From Mesorhizobium sp. (GTDB lineage: Bacteria; Pseudomonadota; Alphaproteobacteria; Rhizobiales; Rhizobiaceae): a stretch of DNA of 64,000 nt. The notes beneath the pieces are model-generated. The model saw only the letters and a list, made by a program, of their open reading frames with translations. It was not told the DNA's origin and did not search any database. The DNA lies in the NCBI GenBank assembly GCA_004017275.1, contig SAKE01000001.1, positions 862,310 to 926,309 of the forward strand. The letters run 5' to 3'. This document shows, piece after piece, positions 8,860 to 18,740 of the stretch (within the stretch, counting starts at the first letter, position 1; each line of letters opens with the position of its first letter). The translations under genes were made by a program, and so were the position numbers.

Positions 8860-10481
8860 GGGGTTCTCCTCGTGCTTTGATCATGTGTTTGATTGGACTG
8901 GCTGCTCGGGATCCACCAGTCGCGTCCGCGCGGGGTGGTGATATATTCAGGCCAGCGAAATCCAATCGGCGGCTCGTAGTCGCAGAGCGGCGCGACCCAG
9001 TTCGAACCGCCGATGCCACCGCCGGTGCGGGTAACGAACTCGTCCATCGCCGCCTCGCGGGCGGTTTCGTCCTCCAGCAGGCGGAGCGCCGCTAGCGCGA
9101 CCGTCTTGGACGCGCAGATGACCATCGGGTCTATCGTGGCCGAAATGCCGCCCAACGCGTTCATTACCCACGACGGATAGGGGTAGCCGGTCTCCGAACG
9201 CAGTGCCGGGCGGGCGACATAGAAGCGCGCCGTCGGCGTATGCCAGCTCATGTCGGTGTAATCGTCGGAGGTCGAATTGACCTGTGAAGGCGGCAGATCG
9301 CGGCGCAGGATCGCTTCCGCCGCCTGCGGCTCGATCAGGCGCTCCAACTCTTCGATGAACGGCTCGTCGCTCGCCATGCGCCCGGCATTGACCTGTATCT
9401 CGCGCGCGACTGCCTTGGCCTCTTCGTCCCAGTGCGGCGGCCCGACGGTCGACAGTGCTTCATAGGCGATTTCGGCCATGGCATGGTTGGCAAGTCCCGG
9501 CCGTGACTTCGACACCCAATATCGCTCATGGCGGCAACCGCTCATGCTGGCAGCGGCCTCGGCATTGCGGTCGAGCACCGCGGTGACCTGCTCGGCCATG
9601 GCAAGCGTCGGCACGCGGATCATGTACTGGATCTCGGCCAGCCCCGCCGGCAGGTTGTCGGCGGTCGCCTGGCCGGCAGTCAGGATCGCCTCGCTGATCG
9701 ACCAGCCGCCCTGGTGCGGCAGCATGGAATCGCGCAGCGCCTTGGAGGCCATGTACATCATCAACAATGCGTCGTTGGCACCGGGCGCGCGCGCCGCCGA
9801 ATGCGCTTGCGGAATGGGTGCTGCACCTGCCGCCCGCGCCCAGCGCTCCGGCTGGTCGCAGATGAAGCGATAGATCATCGCGTAGGCCGCGCCGCAATGC
9901 GTGTCCCAGCGCGCCGTGTTGCAGAGCGGCAGCATGTAGAACGGATGGAAGGAGATCATGCCGGCAAGGCCGTCATAATAGCCCTTGGCTGCATGGATCG
10001 GCTTTGATCCGCGCACCTTTTCCGCCGGCTCGCCGGTGAAGCGCAACGTACCTGATATGCCATGGTGCTGCATCGCCGCCTTGGTCGCCAGCAGCCCGCC
10101 GAGGCTCGAAATGCCCAGCCCGGAATGTGGGTCGGTATGACCACCGGCATGTTCGGAAAGCCCCCGGCGCGGACGCTCGATCGTAGCGGCATCCTGGCAA
10201 TTGCCCGGCACCGCGTCGTATTCGGCGTACATGCCAATGGTGGGGCCGGGGCCGTTGGTCCAGTGCGCGCAGAAGGCGGTCGGCATGCCGCCGGAACCTT
10301 CTTCGACGGAAAAGCCTTCGCGCCTCAGTCGCTCAACATACCAGGCGGCGGATTGATACTCGCGCCACGCGGTCTCGCCGAAATCGAAGATGGTGCGTGT
10401 CCAAGCGGACAGCAACGGTTGGATGCCGTCGAGACAGGCAAGGGCGGTTGCTTGCGCCGAGGTGGCCACCGGGTTCTCCAT
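8856..10481 (-). CDS. M20 family amidohydrolase, AbgB-like
   Basis: 541 residues of the M20 metallopeptidase clan, closest in layout to p-aminobenzoyl-glutamate hydrolase subunit B. Features are GMYAEYDAVPGNCQ (metal-binding Asp), GHTDPHSGLGISSLGG, the acidic GEPAEKVRGSKP motif, a central dimerisation domain (about 200-340) and a C-terminal metal segment near TSDDYTDMSWHTPT. It probably removes an acyl or carboxyaminoacyl group from an amide. It is first gene of a two-gene minus-strand unit with the guanidine-modifying enzyme. The usual AbgA partner is absent, so it may act as a homodimer (inference). Start ATG at 10481. Confidence 0.85.
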   Translation of the reverse strand: MENPVATSAQATALACLDGIQPLLSAWTRTIFDFGETAWREYQSAAWYVERLRREGFSVEEGSGGMPTAFCAHWTNGPGPTIGMYAEYDAVPGNCQDAATIERPRRGLSEHAGGHTDPHSGLGISSLGGLLATKAAMQHHGISGTLRFTGEPAEKVRGSKPIHAAKGYYDGLAGMISFHPFYMLPLCNTARWDTHCGAAYAMIYRFICDQPERWARAAGAAPIPQAHSAARAPGANDALLMMYMASKALRDSMLPHQGGWSISEAILTAGQATADNLPAGLAEIQYMIRVPTLAMAEQVTAVLDRNAEAAASMSGCRHERYWVSKSRPGLANHAMAEIAYEALSTVGPPHWDEEAKAVAREIQVNAGRMASDEPFIEELERLIEPQAAEAILRRDLPPSQVNSTSDDYTDMSWHTPTARFYVARPALRSETGYPYPSWVMNALGGISATIDPMVICASKTVALAALRLLEDETAREAAMDEFVTRTGGGIGGSNWVAPLCDYEPPIGFRWPEYITTPRGRDWWIPSSQSNQTHDQSTRRTP

Positions 10482-10565
10482 GGCATGAGAAGAAAGCAGT
10501 GAAGCGGTTCGCTAAAAAGTGATATGTTTTCCCGGTTCATGCAAATTCGGTTCACCTGAGGCTCC
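10482..10565. promoter_or_regulatory. Divergent promoter region with three CGGTTC repeats
   Basis: This 84-bp gap separates the M20/deiminase unit from the LysR gene. It carries three direct CGGTTC copies at 10505, 10533 and 10548, within an AT-richer stretch (GCTAAAAAGTGATATG). Divergent LysR genes usually autoregulate and control the opposite unit from such a gap; binding here is inference. Confidence 0.4.
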
Positions 10566-11462
10566 TTGCGCATACCATCGACACAAGCGCTGCGCGCGCT
10601 CGACAGCTTCGCCCGTCACGGCAGCGTCTGGCGCGCCGCCGACGAGTTGCACCTGACCCGCAGCGCCGTCAGCCACCAGCTTCGCCTGTTGGAGCGCGAC
10701 CTCGGCTTCGATCTGCTCGAACGCATCGGCAAGGGCGTGGCGCTGACGCCGCGCGGCCAGCGCTACGCCAGCGACGTGCGCAAGGCGCTCACCGTTCTCG
10801 GCGATGCGGTGACGCGCGATGCCGGTACCGGCGTCGGCGGCTCGTTCGCCGTCAGTTGCACGCCCGGTTTCGCCTCGCTGTTCTTGTGCACCCATATCGG
10901 CGAGTTCCGGCAGATGTACCCTGACGTGGCGCTGCGCATCCTGACGCCACGCCGGCTGGATGATGTCAGCAATGCCGAGGCCGATGCCTTCATCGCCTTT
11001 GGTGTCGGAAATTGGCCGAACCGGGCGGTCGAGCTTCTGTGCGAGATTTCTTTCACGCCGCTGTGCAGCCCGACGCTGCTCAACAAGGTCGGTGGATTCT
11101 CCAAGCCAGCCGATGTTTTGCGCGCCAATCTCCTCCATCTCGGCGATACCGAGGATTGGGCGCGCTGGCTGGCCCTGTCCAAGGTGGAAAACCCCGATAC
11201 AGAGGGCGGCATCTTCTTTTCGGACATGAACCTCGTCTTTTCGGCGGCGATTGCCGGCCAGGGCATTGCCATGGGCGACGAATTGACCAGCCGCCGGGCG
11301 CTGAGCGAGGGCCGGCTGGTCAGGCCGTTCGACATCGCGATCAAGTCGCCGCGCTCCTATTTCCTGGTTTCCGAACACGCCAAGGCTTCGCATCCGGTGC
11401 TGGAACCGTTCTCGGGTTGGCTGAGGTCGAAGCTCTCGGAGAACCGCATTCTGCCGTATTGA
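10566..11462 (+). CDS. LysR family transcriptional regulator (GcvA-like)
   Basis: 298 residues. The N-terminal winged HTH (residues 4-63) contains DSFARHGSVWRAADELHLTRSAVSHQLRLLE, read in two overlapping parts as the family signature; the remainder is a periplasmic-binding-protein-like effector domain. The start is TTG at 10566, preceded by GAGG; no ATG gives a complete HTH. It sits between the hydrolase pair (divergent) and the ABC transporter (121 bp downstream, same strand), so it most likely controls both in response to the imported substrate. Sequence type resembles the GcvA subgroup, but no glycine genes are nearby. Confidence 0.9.
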   Translation: MRIPSTQALRALDSFARHGSVWRAADELHLTRSAVSHQLRLLERDLGFDLLERIGKGVALTPRGQRYASDVRKALTVLGDAVTRDAGTGVGGSFAVSCTPGFASLFLCTHIGEFRQMYPDVALRILTPRRLDDVSNAEADAFIAFGVGNWPNRAVELLCEISFTPLCSPTLLNKVGGFSKPADVLRANLLHLGDTEDWARWLALSKVENPDTEGGIFFSDMNLVFSAAIAGQGIAMGDELTSRRALSEGRLVRPFDIAIKSPRSYFLVSEHAKASHPVLEPFSGWLRSKLSENRILPY

Positions 11463-11583
11463 GGCAGGGTGGGCGCCATCTCGCCATAGATGAATGAAAT
11501 TTGCCGGTCAGGCGAAAACTATTCGGTTGCGGTGAGCCTCCGCCCTGCCTACGATTTCTCTTGGAACTGAGGAAACAGGCAGG

Positions 11584-12678
<1,095 letters not shown>

Positions 12679-12745
12679 CCAACGGTGGCGAAACATGCGA
12701 ACCACCGTTTTCCGGTACTATCAACGACAAAAAAGGGGAACTGAC

Positions 12746-13861
12746 ATGACACATGATACCAAAAAACAAGCTATCGAAAGCCTGTCCGCGAGGGCAGGGC
12801 GCGGCGAGATCTCGCGCCGGCAGTTCACCCAGCTTGCGGCGCTCGTTCTGGCCGGCACGCCGATGCTGCTGCGCTCGACCGGCGCCTTTGCTGCGGCGAA
12901 GGAGTTGGTGCTGGTCAACTGGGGCGGTGACGCCATCACCGCCTATGACGCCGCCTATGGCCAGGCCTTCACCAAGGACACCGGCATCACCGTCAAGATG
13001 GACGGATCGGGTCCGACCGAAGGCGCCATCGCCGCGCAGTTCAAGAGCGGCGCGCCGACCTGGGACCTCGTCGACGTCGACCCGTTCTCGGCCATCACGC
13101 TCGGCGCTCAAGGGGCTCTCGAGCCGATCGACTATGCGATCGTCGACAAGAAGAAGATGCGCGAGGGCTTTGGCTGGGAATACGCCGCCTCGACCTATTT
13201 CTTCTCCTATGTCATCGCTTACGACTCCGAGAAATACGGCAAGGACGCGCCAACCGGCATGGCCGATTTCTTCGACGTGAAGAAATTCCCCGGCAAGCGC
13301 TCGCTCTACAAATGGGGCGTGTCGAGCTGGGAGGCCGCGTTGCTCGCCGACGGCATCGCGCCCGCCTCGCTCTATCCGCTCGATCTCAAGCGCGCGCATG
13401 ACAAGATCGCTGCCTTCAAGGAAAACGTCGTTGCTTATTGGGGCGGCGGCGCCGAGAGCCAGAGCGTGCTGCTCAATGGCGAAGCCTCGATGGCGATCGT
13501 CTGGTCGACGCGTGCCTCGCTGATCGAGCAGGATAGCGGCGGCAAGATCAAGTTCATCTGGGACCAGGGGCTGATCTCGCCCGGTGCGCTCGCCGTGCTC
13601 AAGGGCAACCCCGGCGGCAAGGACGCGGCGATGAAGTTCATCGCCAGCGCCCAGGACCCTGAAAAGCAGTTGATCATGTTCGACAAGCTCGGTCAGGGCC
13701 CTGCCAATCCGGCCGCCGATGCGCTGATCCCGGCCGACAAGAAGCGCATCAATCCGGTCGACCCCGAGAACATGAAGAAGCAGATCCCGCTCGATATGGA
13801 CTGGTACGCCAAGAATTACGGCGCTGCGCTCGACGAATACACCAAGATCATCTCCGCCTGA
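12746..13861 (+). CDS. ABC transporter substrate-binding protein, PotD-like
   Basis: 371 residues. A twin-arginine motif (SRRQFTQLA, about 22-30) and hydrophobic stretch ending AFAAA suggest export by the Tat route. The mature part is a type 2 periplasmic binding protein (LVLVNWGGDAITAYDAAYG). The ATG at 12746 is chosen because AAGGGGA lies 7-12 bases upstream; an in-frame ATG at 12665 would overlap the ATPase gene and add a tail before the signal. It captures the ligand for the importer. Ligand unknown; family members bind polyamines or amino-acid-derived amines. Confidence 0.9.
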   Translation: MTHDTKKQAIESLSARAGRGEISRRQFTQLAALVLAGTPMLLRSTGAFAAAKELVLVNWGGDAITAYDAAYGQAFTKDTGITVKMDGSGPTEGAIAAQFKSGAPTWDLVDVDPFSAITLGAQGALEPIDYAIVDKKKMREGFGWEYAASTYFFSYVIAYDSEKYGKDAPTGMADFFDVKKFPGKRSLYKWGVSSWEAALLADGIAPASLYPLDLKRAHDKIAAFKENVVAYWGGGAESQSVLLNGEASMAIVWSTRASLIEQDSGGKIKFIWDQGLISPGALAVLKGNPGGKDAAMKFIASAQDPEKQLIMFDKLGQGPANPAADALIPADKKRINPVDPENMKKQIPLDMDWYAKNYGAALDEYTKIISA

Positions 13862-13886
13862 CCAAGGCAGGGATAATCGAGCCGAG

Positions 13887-14720
13887 ATGAGAGCATATCT
13901 CTCCGACAGGATGGGCGCGGCGCTGTTGATGGCGCCGCTGCTCCTGTTTCTTGTCCTGGCCTATGCCTGGCCGTTCCTTGGCGTCGTCAAATGGAGTTTT
14001 ACGCTGCCGACGCCGGGGCTCGGCCAGTATGACGCCTTGCTCACCGACGATCTGGTACAGTCGGTGTTCATCCGCACGCTGCGCATCGCGGCGGTCGTCA
14101 CCGTGGTTTCGGTGGCCGCCGCCTACGCCATCACGGTCGTCTGGGTGCGTGGAACTCCAGCACAGCGTCTGATCGCCGAGTTCTGCATTCTCGTTCCCTT
14201 CTGGATTTCCGTGCTGACCCGTGCCTTCGGTTGGGTGGCGCTGCTCTCCAATCGCGGCCTGATCAACACCTGGTTGCAGGCGATCGGCTTTATCTCCGAA
14301 CCGTTGGCGCTGGTGCGCAACGAATTCGGCGTCATCGTCGGCATGACGCATTTCCTCATTCCTTTCGCTGTTTTTCCGCTGGCATCCGCCATGCGCAGCC
14401 TCGACGACCGCGTGCTCCTGGCGGCGCGCGGGCTCGGCTCCAGCCGCATACGCACCTTCTGGACCGTGTTCGTGCCGATGACGCGCTCCGGCATCATCGG
14501 CGCGGCGATGATCGTGTTCGTCTTCTCGCTCGGCTTCTTCGTCACGCCGGCGATCCTCGGTGGTGGCCGCAGCGTCATGATTGCCGAGCTGATCTATCTC
14601 AGGATCTTCCAGAGTCCCGACTGGGGTCTGGGCGCGGCGATCAGCGTCGTGCTGGTGCTGTTCGTCGGGGCGCTGATGGCGCTTTTGTTCCGCTATGTCA
14701 GACCGAAGCAGTTGATCTGA
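13887..14720 (+). CDS. ABC transporter permease (PotB type)
   Basis: 277 residues with about six membrane segments, beginning MAPLLLFLVLAYAWPFLGVV. The EAA-type cytoplasmic loop for ATPase docking is ARGLGSSRIRTFWTVFVPM. It is third gene of the importer, 25 bp after the binding protein, and its TGA stop shares one base with the ATG of the next permease. Confidence 0.92.
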   Translation: MRAYLSDRMGAALLMAPLLLFLVLAYAWPFLGVVKWSFTLPTPGLGQYDALLTDDLVQSVFIRTLRIAAVVTVVSVAAAYAITVVWVRGTPAQRLIAEFCILVPFWISVLTRAFGWVALLSNRGLINTWLQAIGFISEPLALVRNEFGVIVGMTHFLIPFAVFPLASAMRSLDDRVLLAARGLGSSRIRTFWTVFVPMTRSGIIGAAMIVFVFSLGFFVTPAILGGGRSVMIAELIYLRIFQSPDWGLGAAISVVLVLFVGALMALLFRYVRPKQLI

Positions 14721-15526
14721 TGCCGACCTACCGCCCCGGTCCCGTCTCGCTGATCATCGCTGCCTTCGTGGCGCTGTTCCTGCTGATGCCGCTGCTTGCG
14801 GTCATCCCCGTCTCGCTGACGCCGAGCCGCATGCTGGCCATGCCGTCGGGCGAACTGTCGCTGCGCCATTACCGGGCGCTGATCGAGGATCCGCGCTGGC
14901 TCCAATCGATCCTGCTCAGCGTTCGCATAGGCATCGTCAGCAGCGCCTTTTCCACGGTGCTTGCGCTGTGTTTCAGCCTCGGCGTCTGGATGTTCCAACC
15001 GCGCTTCACCGCAGCACTTGTCGGCTTCGTGCTGCTGCCGATGGTGGTGCCGCCTGTGGTCTCGGCGATCACGCTCTACTTCCTGTTGACCTCGATCTCG
15101 GGGTTCAGCTCGTTCTTCGGGTACGACACCTGGCTTGGCGTCGCCATGGCGCATTCGGTGATGACTGTCCCTTTCGCCACCGTGCTGATGCTGGTCTCGC
15201 TCAGCCAGCTCGACCGCCGCATCGACCTCGCCGCGCGCGGCCTGGGTGCAACTGTCTGGGAGCGCGCCACCCGCATCATCATGCCCAACATCAAATTCGG
15301 CATCGTCACAGCGGCGTTGCTGTCGTTCGTGCTGTCCTGGGAAGAAATCGGCGTCACCCTGTTCATCACCTCGGTCAACGCCATCACGCTGCCCAGGCTG
15401 ATGTGGATGGGCCTACGCGACAACATCGACCCGGCGATCGCCGCCCTGTCGGTGATCCTGATCATCATCACCGTGCTGGTGCTGGCGGTGCGCAGTTTCG
15501 TAGTCCGGATGCGTGGGGCGCAGTGA
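14720..15526 (+). CDS. ABC transporter permease (PotC type)
   Basis: 268 residues with about six membrane segments and the EAA-type loop LAARGLGATVWERATRIIMP. The ATG at 14720 overlaps the previous stop by one base, so translation is coupled; the frame is open upstream to 14231, but that part is antisense-quality sequence inside the first permease gene. It is last gene of the importer and is convergent with the glycosyltransferase at 15601, with an element remnant between. Confidence 0.92.
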   Translation: MPTYRPGPVSLIIAAFVALFLLMPLLAVIPVSLTPSRMLAMPSGELSLRHYRALIEDPRWLQSILLSVRIGIVSSAFSTVLALCFSLGVWMFQPRFTAALVGFVLLPMVVPPVVSAITLYFLLTSISGFSSFFGYDTWLGVAMAHSVMTVPFATVLMLVSLSQLDRRIDLAARGLGATVWERATRIIMPNIKFGIVTAALLSFVLSWEEIGVTLFITSVNAITLPRLMWMGLRDNIDPAIAALSVILIIITVLVLAVRSFVVRMRGAQ

Positions 15527-15566
15527 GAAGGCAAAGCGTAACGCAGGCCCGCTGAAGACCTTCCCG

Positions 15567-15593
15567 TCCTGTCGGACATCTCGCCCACGAGGG
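15567..15593. repeat. Remnant of the 43177-43336 inverted-repeat element
   Basis: The stretch TCCTGTCGGACATCTC followed by GCCCACGAGGG repeats, with about three changes, the right end of the element at 43177-43336 (TCCTACCGGACATCTCCCCC...). It lies 8 bp from the stop codon of the minus-strand glycosyltransferase, the same placement as the full copy next to the uracil-DNA glycosylase gene. Only one arm remains. Confidence 0.5.
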
Positions 15594-15600
15594 CTTCGGA

Positions 15601-16668
15601 CTAGCCCATCGCGCGGCGGATTGTCCTGGACAGGCCGGCAAGGAATGCCGGTCTGGACGATGCGTCGAGCTTCCACGACAGCACCGCCATGGCCATTTGC
15701 CGCGGCAGCATGCCGACCGACAGGAACCAGGCGGCAAGCACGGCACGGCGGCGCAGGGACGCCGTCATTTCGAGGCTGGCGACAGCGCCCGCCGCCGCGA
15801 GCGCCAGCCGGGAATCGTCGGCCACGGGGTGCCGGTGCCTGTCCGCGCAGAGCGACGCCAGCCGTTCTTCCAGGTGAACCGGATCATGGCGAACAACGTC
15901 TGCCGGCACGACGGTTAGACCGGCCTGCGATGCCTGGTCCGACAGCGCCTCCATGCGGCGAAAATCGTGCTCTACCCGCCAGCGTGCCCGCTCGGCGAGC
16001 TTTTCACCGAAAACCGAATGGTTGGCGCCGTGGATCCGGTAAGCGCCGACACATTCATCGATGGACTGGACTTGGCCATAGAGCGGCGCCAGCGTCGCAA
16101 GATAGCCGTCGGCGCCCTGGCGGAAATCCGTTTCCGGTATCGGCATGATCGATTCCAGGATCGTCCGGTCAAAGGCGAGCCCGCTGGTCACGGTCGTCTG
16201 GTAGCGCCCCTTGTGTAGCAATTTCGGCATGACATCGCCGCTGTCGAAGGGCAGTTCCGGCCGCGGAAAGACGTCCTTGATACGTTGCCGGTCATCGACG
16301 ATGTGCAGTCTGGATTGCACTTGGGCGGTTGCCGCGTCCCAGGTGTCGACGATTGTGGAGACGGCTTCCGGATAGAGATAATCGTCGGCGTCGAGGAAGA
16401 GGACGATGCTGCCCGCACTCGCGGCAAAGCCGGTGTTGAAGGCGGCTGCATGCCCGCCATTCTTTCGTCGCGGACAAGCGACGATCCTGTCGCCGTAGGA
16501 TTCCATGATGGTCATGGAATTGTCCTGCGATGCATCGTCCACGACGATGACTTCGACGTCGTCGTGGTCCTGCCCCAGGGCGCTGTCGATGCTGCGCTCC
16601 AGGAACCGCGCGTAATTGTAGTTCGGAATAATGATGGAAACCGGGATTTTGTGGGGCATAGACTGCAT
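15601..16668 (-). CDS. Family 2 glycosyltransferase
   Basis: 355 residues. A GT-A fold fills residues 5-230: IPVSIIIPNYNYARF at the start, VIVVDDASQD (nucleotide-sugar aspartates), and LFLDADDYL as the DXD metal site. The C-terminal part is helical, with a possible membrane-associated stretch (AVLAAWFLSVGMLP). The start at 16668 has GAGG upstream and begins just before the catalytic domain; the frame is open to 16809 but adds only a charged non-conserved tail. It transfers a sugar to an unknown acceptor, probably for a surface polysaccharide (inference). No other polysaccharide genes are adjacent. Confidence 0.85.
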   Translation of the reverse strand: MQSMPHKIPVSIIIPNYNYARFLERSIDSALGQDHDDVEVIVVDDASQDNSMTIMESYGDRIVACPRRKNGGHAAAFNTGFAASAGSIVLFLDADDYLYPEAVSTIVDTWDAATAQVQSRLHIVDDRQRIKDVFPRPELPFDSGDVMPKLLHKGRYQTTVTSGLAFDRTILESIMPIPETDFRQGADGYLATLAPLYGQVQSIDECVGAYRIHGANHSVFGEKLAERARWRVEHDFRRMEALSDQASQAGLTVVPADVVRHDPVHLEERLASLCADRHRHPVADDSRLALAAAGAVASLEMTASLRRRAVLAAWFLSVGMLPRQMAMAVLSWKLDASSRPAFLAGLSRTIRRAMG

Positions 16669-17026
16669 CGCATTCGACCTCGCATCTTGCTTTGCTTTCG
16701 GCGAAATCCGCTCATGGGCTGCCTCGTCTTCAAGTTCGCTCCGCGAGTTGCCCGAGGAAAAGCCCCGCCTTTTCGTCGGGAGACGGATCACGTCTCTTCG
16801 CGACTTCATGCAAAGCCGCTATCGCCTTCGAGGATCGTGGTGGCCGATTAAGTCAAGTGCGTCGCCGGCCAGCAAAAGCTCCGACGCTCCCGGCCATAGA
16901 TCAAGCGCGACGGAAGTGGCGTCGCGTTCGGAAGGCATGTCCGATACTGGCCTTCGAATGCGGCTGGAACAAGCCCCTATCCAAAAATTGACGTGCCGAC
17001 GCGTGGCCAGGGCAATGTCGGGCGAA
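16669..17026. other. Intergenic region between glycosyltransferase and hydratase
   Basis: 358 bp. It holds the presumed leader and promoter of the glycosyltransferase. The first 140 bp could encode an N-terminal extension of that protein but lack family similarity. I see no RNA gene, repeat or strong promoter. Confidence 0.5.
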
Positions 17027-17818
17027 CTAAACAAACCTCACGGAGACGCGGCCAAACCTGCCCAGATCGCCGATGACTTCGTCGCCTGCCTCGACGCTTA
17101 TCGGCGTCACGCAGGTGCCTGTAATCACCACCTGTCCCGGTTGGAGCGCTATGCCCAAGCCCGACAGTTCGTTGACGATCCATGTGAGCGCGATGCGAGG
17201 ATCGCCCAACACGGCCGCCCCCGATCCGCTATGCTGCGACTTTCCGGAAACGAAAGCGACCACCGGGTGCTTCGCCAGATCCACGTCGCGCCAATCGCCT
17301 TCTACAGCCTCGCCGATGACAAACAGATTGGCACAGGCATTGTCGGCTATGAGCTGCGGCGCCCCGACGGCGCAGAAATCCTCATATCGCGAGTCCGGTA
17401 TTTCGATCGCCGGGTGCAGGGTTGCCACGGCTTCCATCACCTCGGCGATGTCATAAGGTGCCGGACGAGGCGGCAGCTGGCGGCCGAAACGGAATGCGAA
17501 TTCGATCTCGGCCACGCGCATCTTGCTCGTCGCCAGGGAAACGGTTCCGCCAACCTCGACCGCTTTTTCGGCCAGGAGACGACCGGCCATCGGGCCGTCG
17601 ACGTTGATATGCCTTTGTCCGGCCAGACTGGTCGCGGCAATCTTCCAGCCGAAAAGCGGAGCCACCGAACGATCCATCACATGCGACTGGATGGCGTAAC
17701 CTTCGGCCCGCGTTTGCGGCCTTAGCTCCTCGGGTATGGCTTCGAGACGGGTGCCTTTGTCCCAATGGCCCACTAACAACTGCGACGCGGCCCTGGCCTT
17801 TTCTGGATCAAGCATCAT
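17027..17818 (-). CDS. 2-keto-4-pentenoate hydratase / fumarylacetoacetase-type protein
   Basis: 263 residues of the FAH superfamily, MhpD-like branch: AEIEFAFRFGRQLP supplies the metal-binding acidic residues (E-x-E type), and the C-terminal GQVVITGTCVTPISVEAGD is the conserved closing segment. Such enzymes hydrate 2-oxo-4-enoates from aromatic meta-cleavage or decarboxylate related keto acids. No other aromatic-degradation gene is in the window, so the substrate is open. The first of two adjacent ATG codons is used; the second (17815) has better spacing to GGAG. Single gene. Confidence 0.8.
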   Translation of the reverse strand: MMLDPEKARAASQLLVGHWDKGTRLEAIPEELRPQTRAEGYAIQSHVMDRSVAPLFGWKIAATSLAGQRHINVDGPMAGRLLAEKAVEVGGTVSLATSKMRVAEIEFAFRFGRQLPPRPAPYDIAEVMEAVATLHPAIEIPDSRYEDFCAVGAPQLIADNACANLFVIGEAVEGDWRDVDLAKHPVVAFVSGKSQHSGSGAAVLGDPRIALTWIVNELSGLGIALQPGQVVITGTCVTPISVEAGDEVIGDLGRFGRVSVRFV

Positions 17819-18157
17819 CAGCTCCGGAAATCAAAGGAAACGCCCCCCGCTGACCACCGCTTCGTGGATCAAAAGCCGGCAAGGAATATTCCGTCATGTG
17901 GGCCATATGTAGCAAGGCTAGGTGACTGGGAATCGAGAGTCCACATTCACGCTCCGTTTCGCCAATCATGGCTGGCCTGCCATCTGTCAGGCCGCAGTGC
18001 CTTCATCATCACGGTGCTGAGTGCTTGCGCTTCGCTGCTTCATCGTTAGGCTGCGCGGCGCCCGCTGATTGGATAAGCCGGGCAGAAGCCGGATACGCTT
18101 GAGCGGCGGTTCTGGCGCGGCAATGATCCGCAAGGCCGCGACAGGGAGGAAGAAACG
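17819..18157. other. Divergent intergenic region
   Basis: 339 bp between the hydratase and DUF3168 genes. A GGCCTG/CAGGCC hairpin (17974-17993) and a GGGAGGAA ribosome binding site before 18158 are the only clear signals. No further gene seen. Confidence 0.5.
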
Positions 18158-18565
18158 ATGACCGCGTCCGGCGATTTGCAACAGGCGTTGTTCCAGAGGC
18201 TGAGAAGCGACGCATCGCTGTCGGCGCTGCTGGGCGGCGCCGGATTGCTCGAGCAGCCAGCCGACAATGCCGCTTTTCCCCACGTGACGTGTGGCCAGAC
18301 AAGTGCCTTCGACTGGGATACGGGCGCCGAAAACAACGACGATCAGTTGATCACACTGCACGTCTGGTCGAAAGCTCAGGGCGACGCTGAAACGCTCGCC
18401 ATCATGGATGCCATCAAGGCGCGCCTCGCCGATGCGGTGCTGGTGATTGGTCCTCGCGGCCAGACACGACTGTCGCTCGAATTCACCGAGGCCCGCCATG
18501 ACGAGGAGCTTCTGGTGCATCATGGGCTGCTGCGTTTTCGCGCGATAACACAGGAAAACGCCTGA
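18158..18565 (+). CDS. DUF3168 protein, isolated phage/GTA tail-completion type
   Basis: 135 residues matching DUF3168, the family of tail-terminator or tail-completion proteins found in siphophages and in the alphaproteobacterial gene transfer agent. Visible features are the N-terminal helix DLQQALFQRLRSDASLSALLGG, the central HVTCGQTSAFDWDTG and the strand DDQLITLHVWSK. Length is normal and the ribosome binding site (GGGAGGAAG) is strong, so the gene looks intact. No capsid, portal, tail or integrase gene is adjacent, so it is either a relic or a reused copy. Its own role here is unknown. Confidence 0.8.
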   Translation: MTASGDLQQALFQRLRSDASLSALLGGAGLLEQPADNAAFPHVTCGQTSAFDWDTGAENNDDQLITLHVWSKAQGDAETLAIMDAIKARLADAVLVIGPRGQTRLSLEFTEARHDEELLVHHGLLRFRAITQENA

Positions 18566-18692
18566 TGCGCTTTCAATATGGTCGAAACGGAGTCTAGACT
18601 GGACCTTCGCGGGATTTCGCCGGGTTGGGGCGGTGAAATCTCAGATTGACTGTCTCGCGTTGCAGGGGTGTGGCGAGGATGTTTTCAGCGGC

Positions 18693-18717
18693 GTTCACTG
18701 TTCATTTCACGTTCAGC
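18693..18717 (+). promoter_or_regulatory. Direct repeats upstream of feuN-feuP, candidate response-regulator site
   Basis: GTTCA occurs at 18693, 18700 and 18711. The last two are 11 bp apart (GTTCATT-TCAC-GTTCAGC), the 7-4-7 spacing bound by OmpR/PhoP-type regulators. The site ends 24 bp before the feuN start. Autoregulation by FeuP is inferred. Confidence 0.4.
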
Positions 18718-18740
18718 ACCGATGGTTTACAACGCCGACT

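Noticed and set aside
14231..14719. Upstream extension of the second permease
   Set aside because: Lies inside the first permease gene in another frame and is Arg/His-rich; the ATG at 14720 gives a normal permease.
18158..18565. Prophage or gene-transfer-agent cluster around DUF3168
   Set aside because: No other virion, lysis or integrase gene within several kilobases.
18693..18717. CRISPR-like repeats
   Set aside because: Units are five to seven bases long with no spacers; more like a regulator site.
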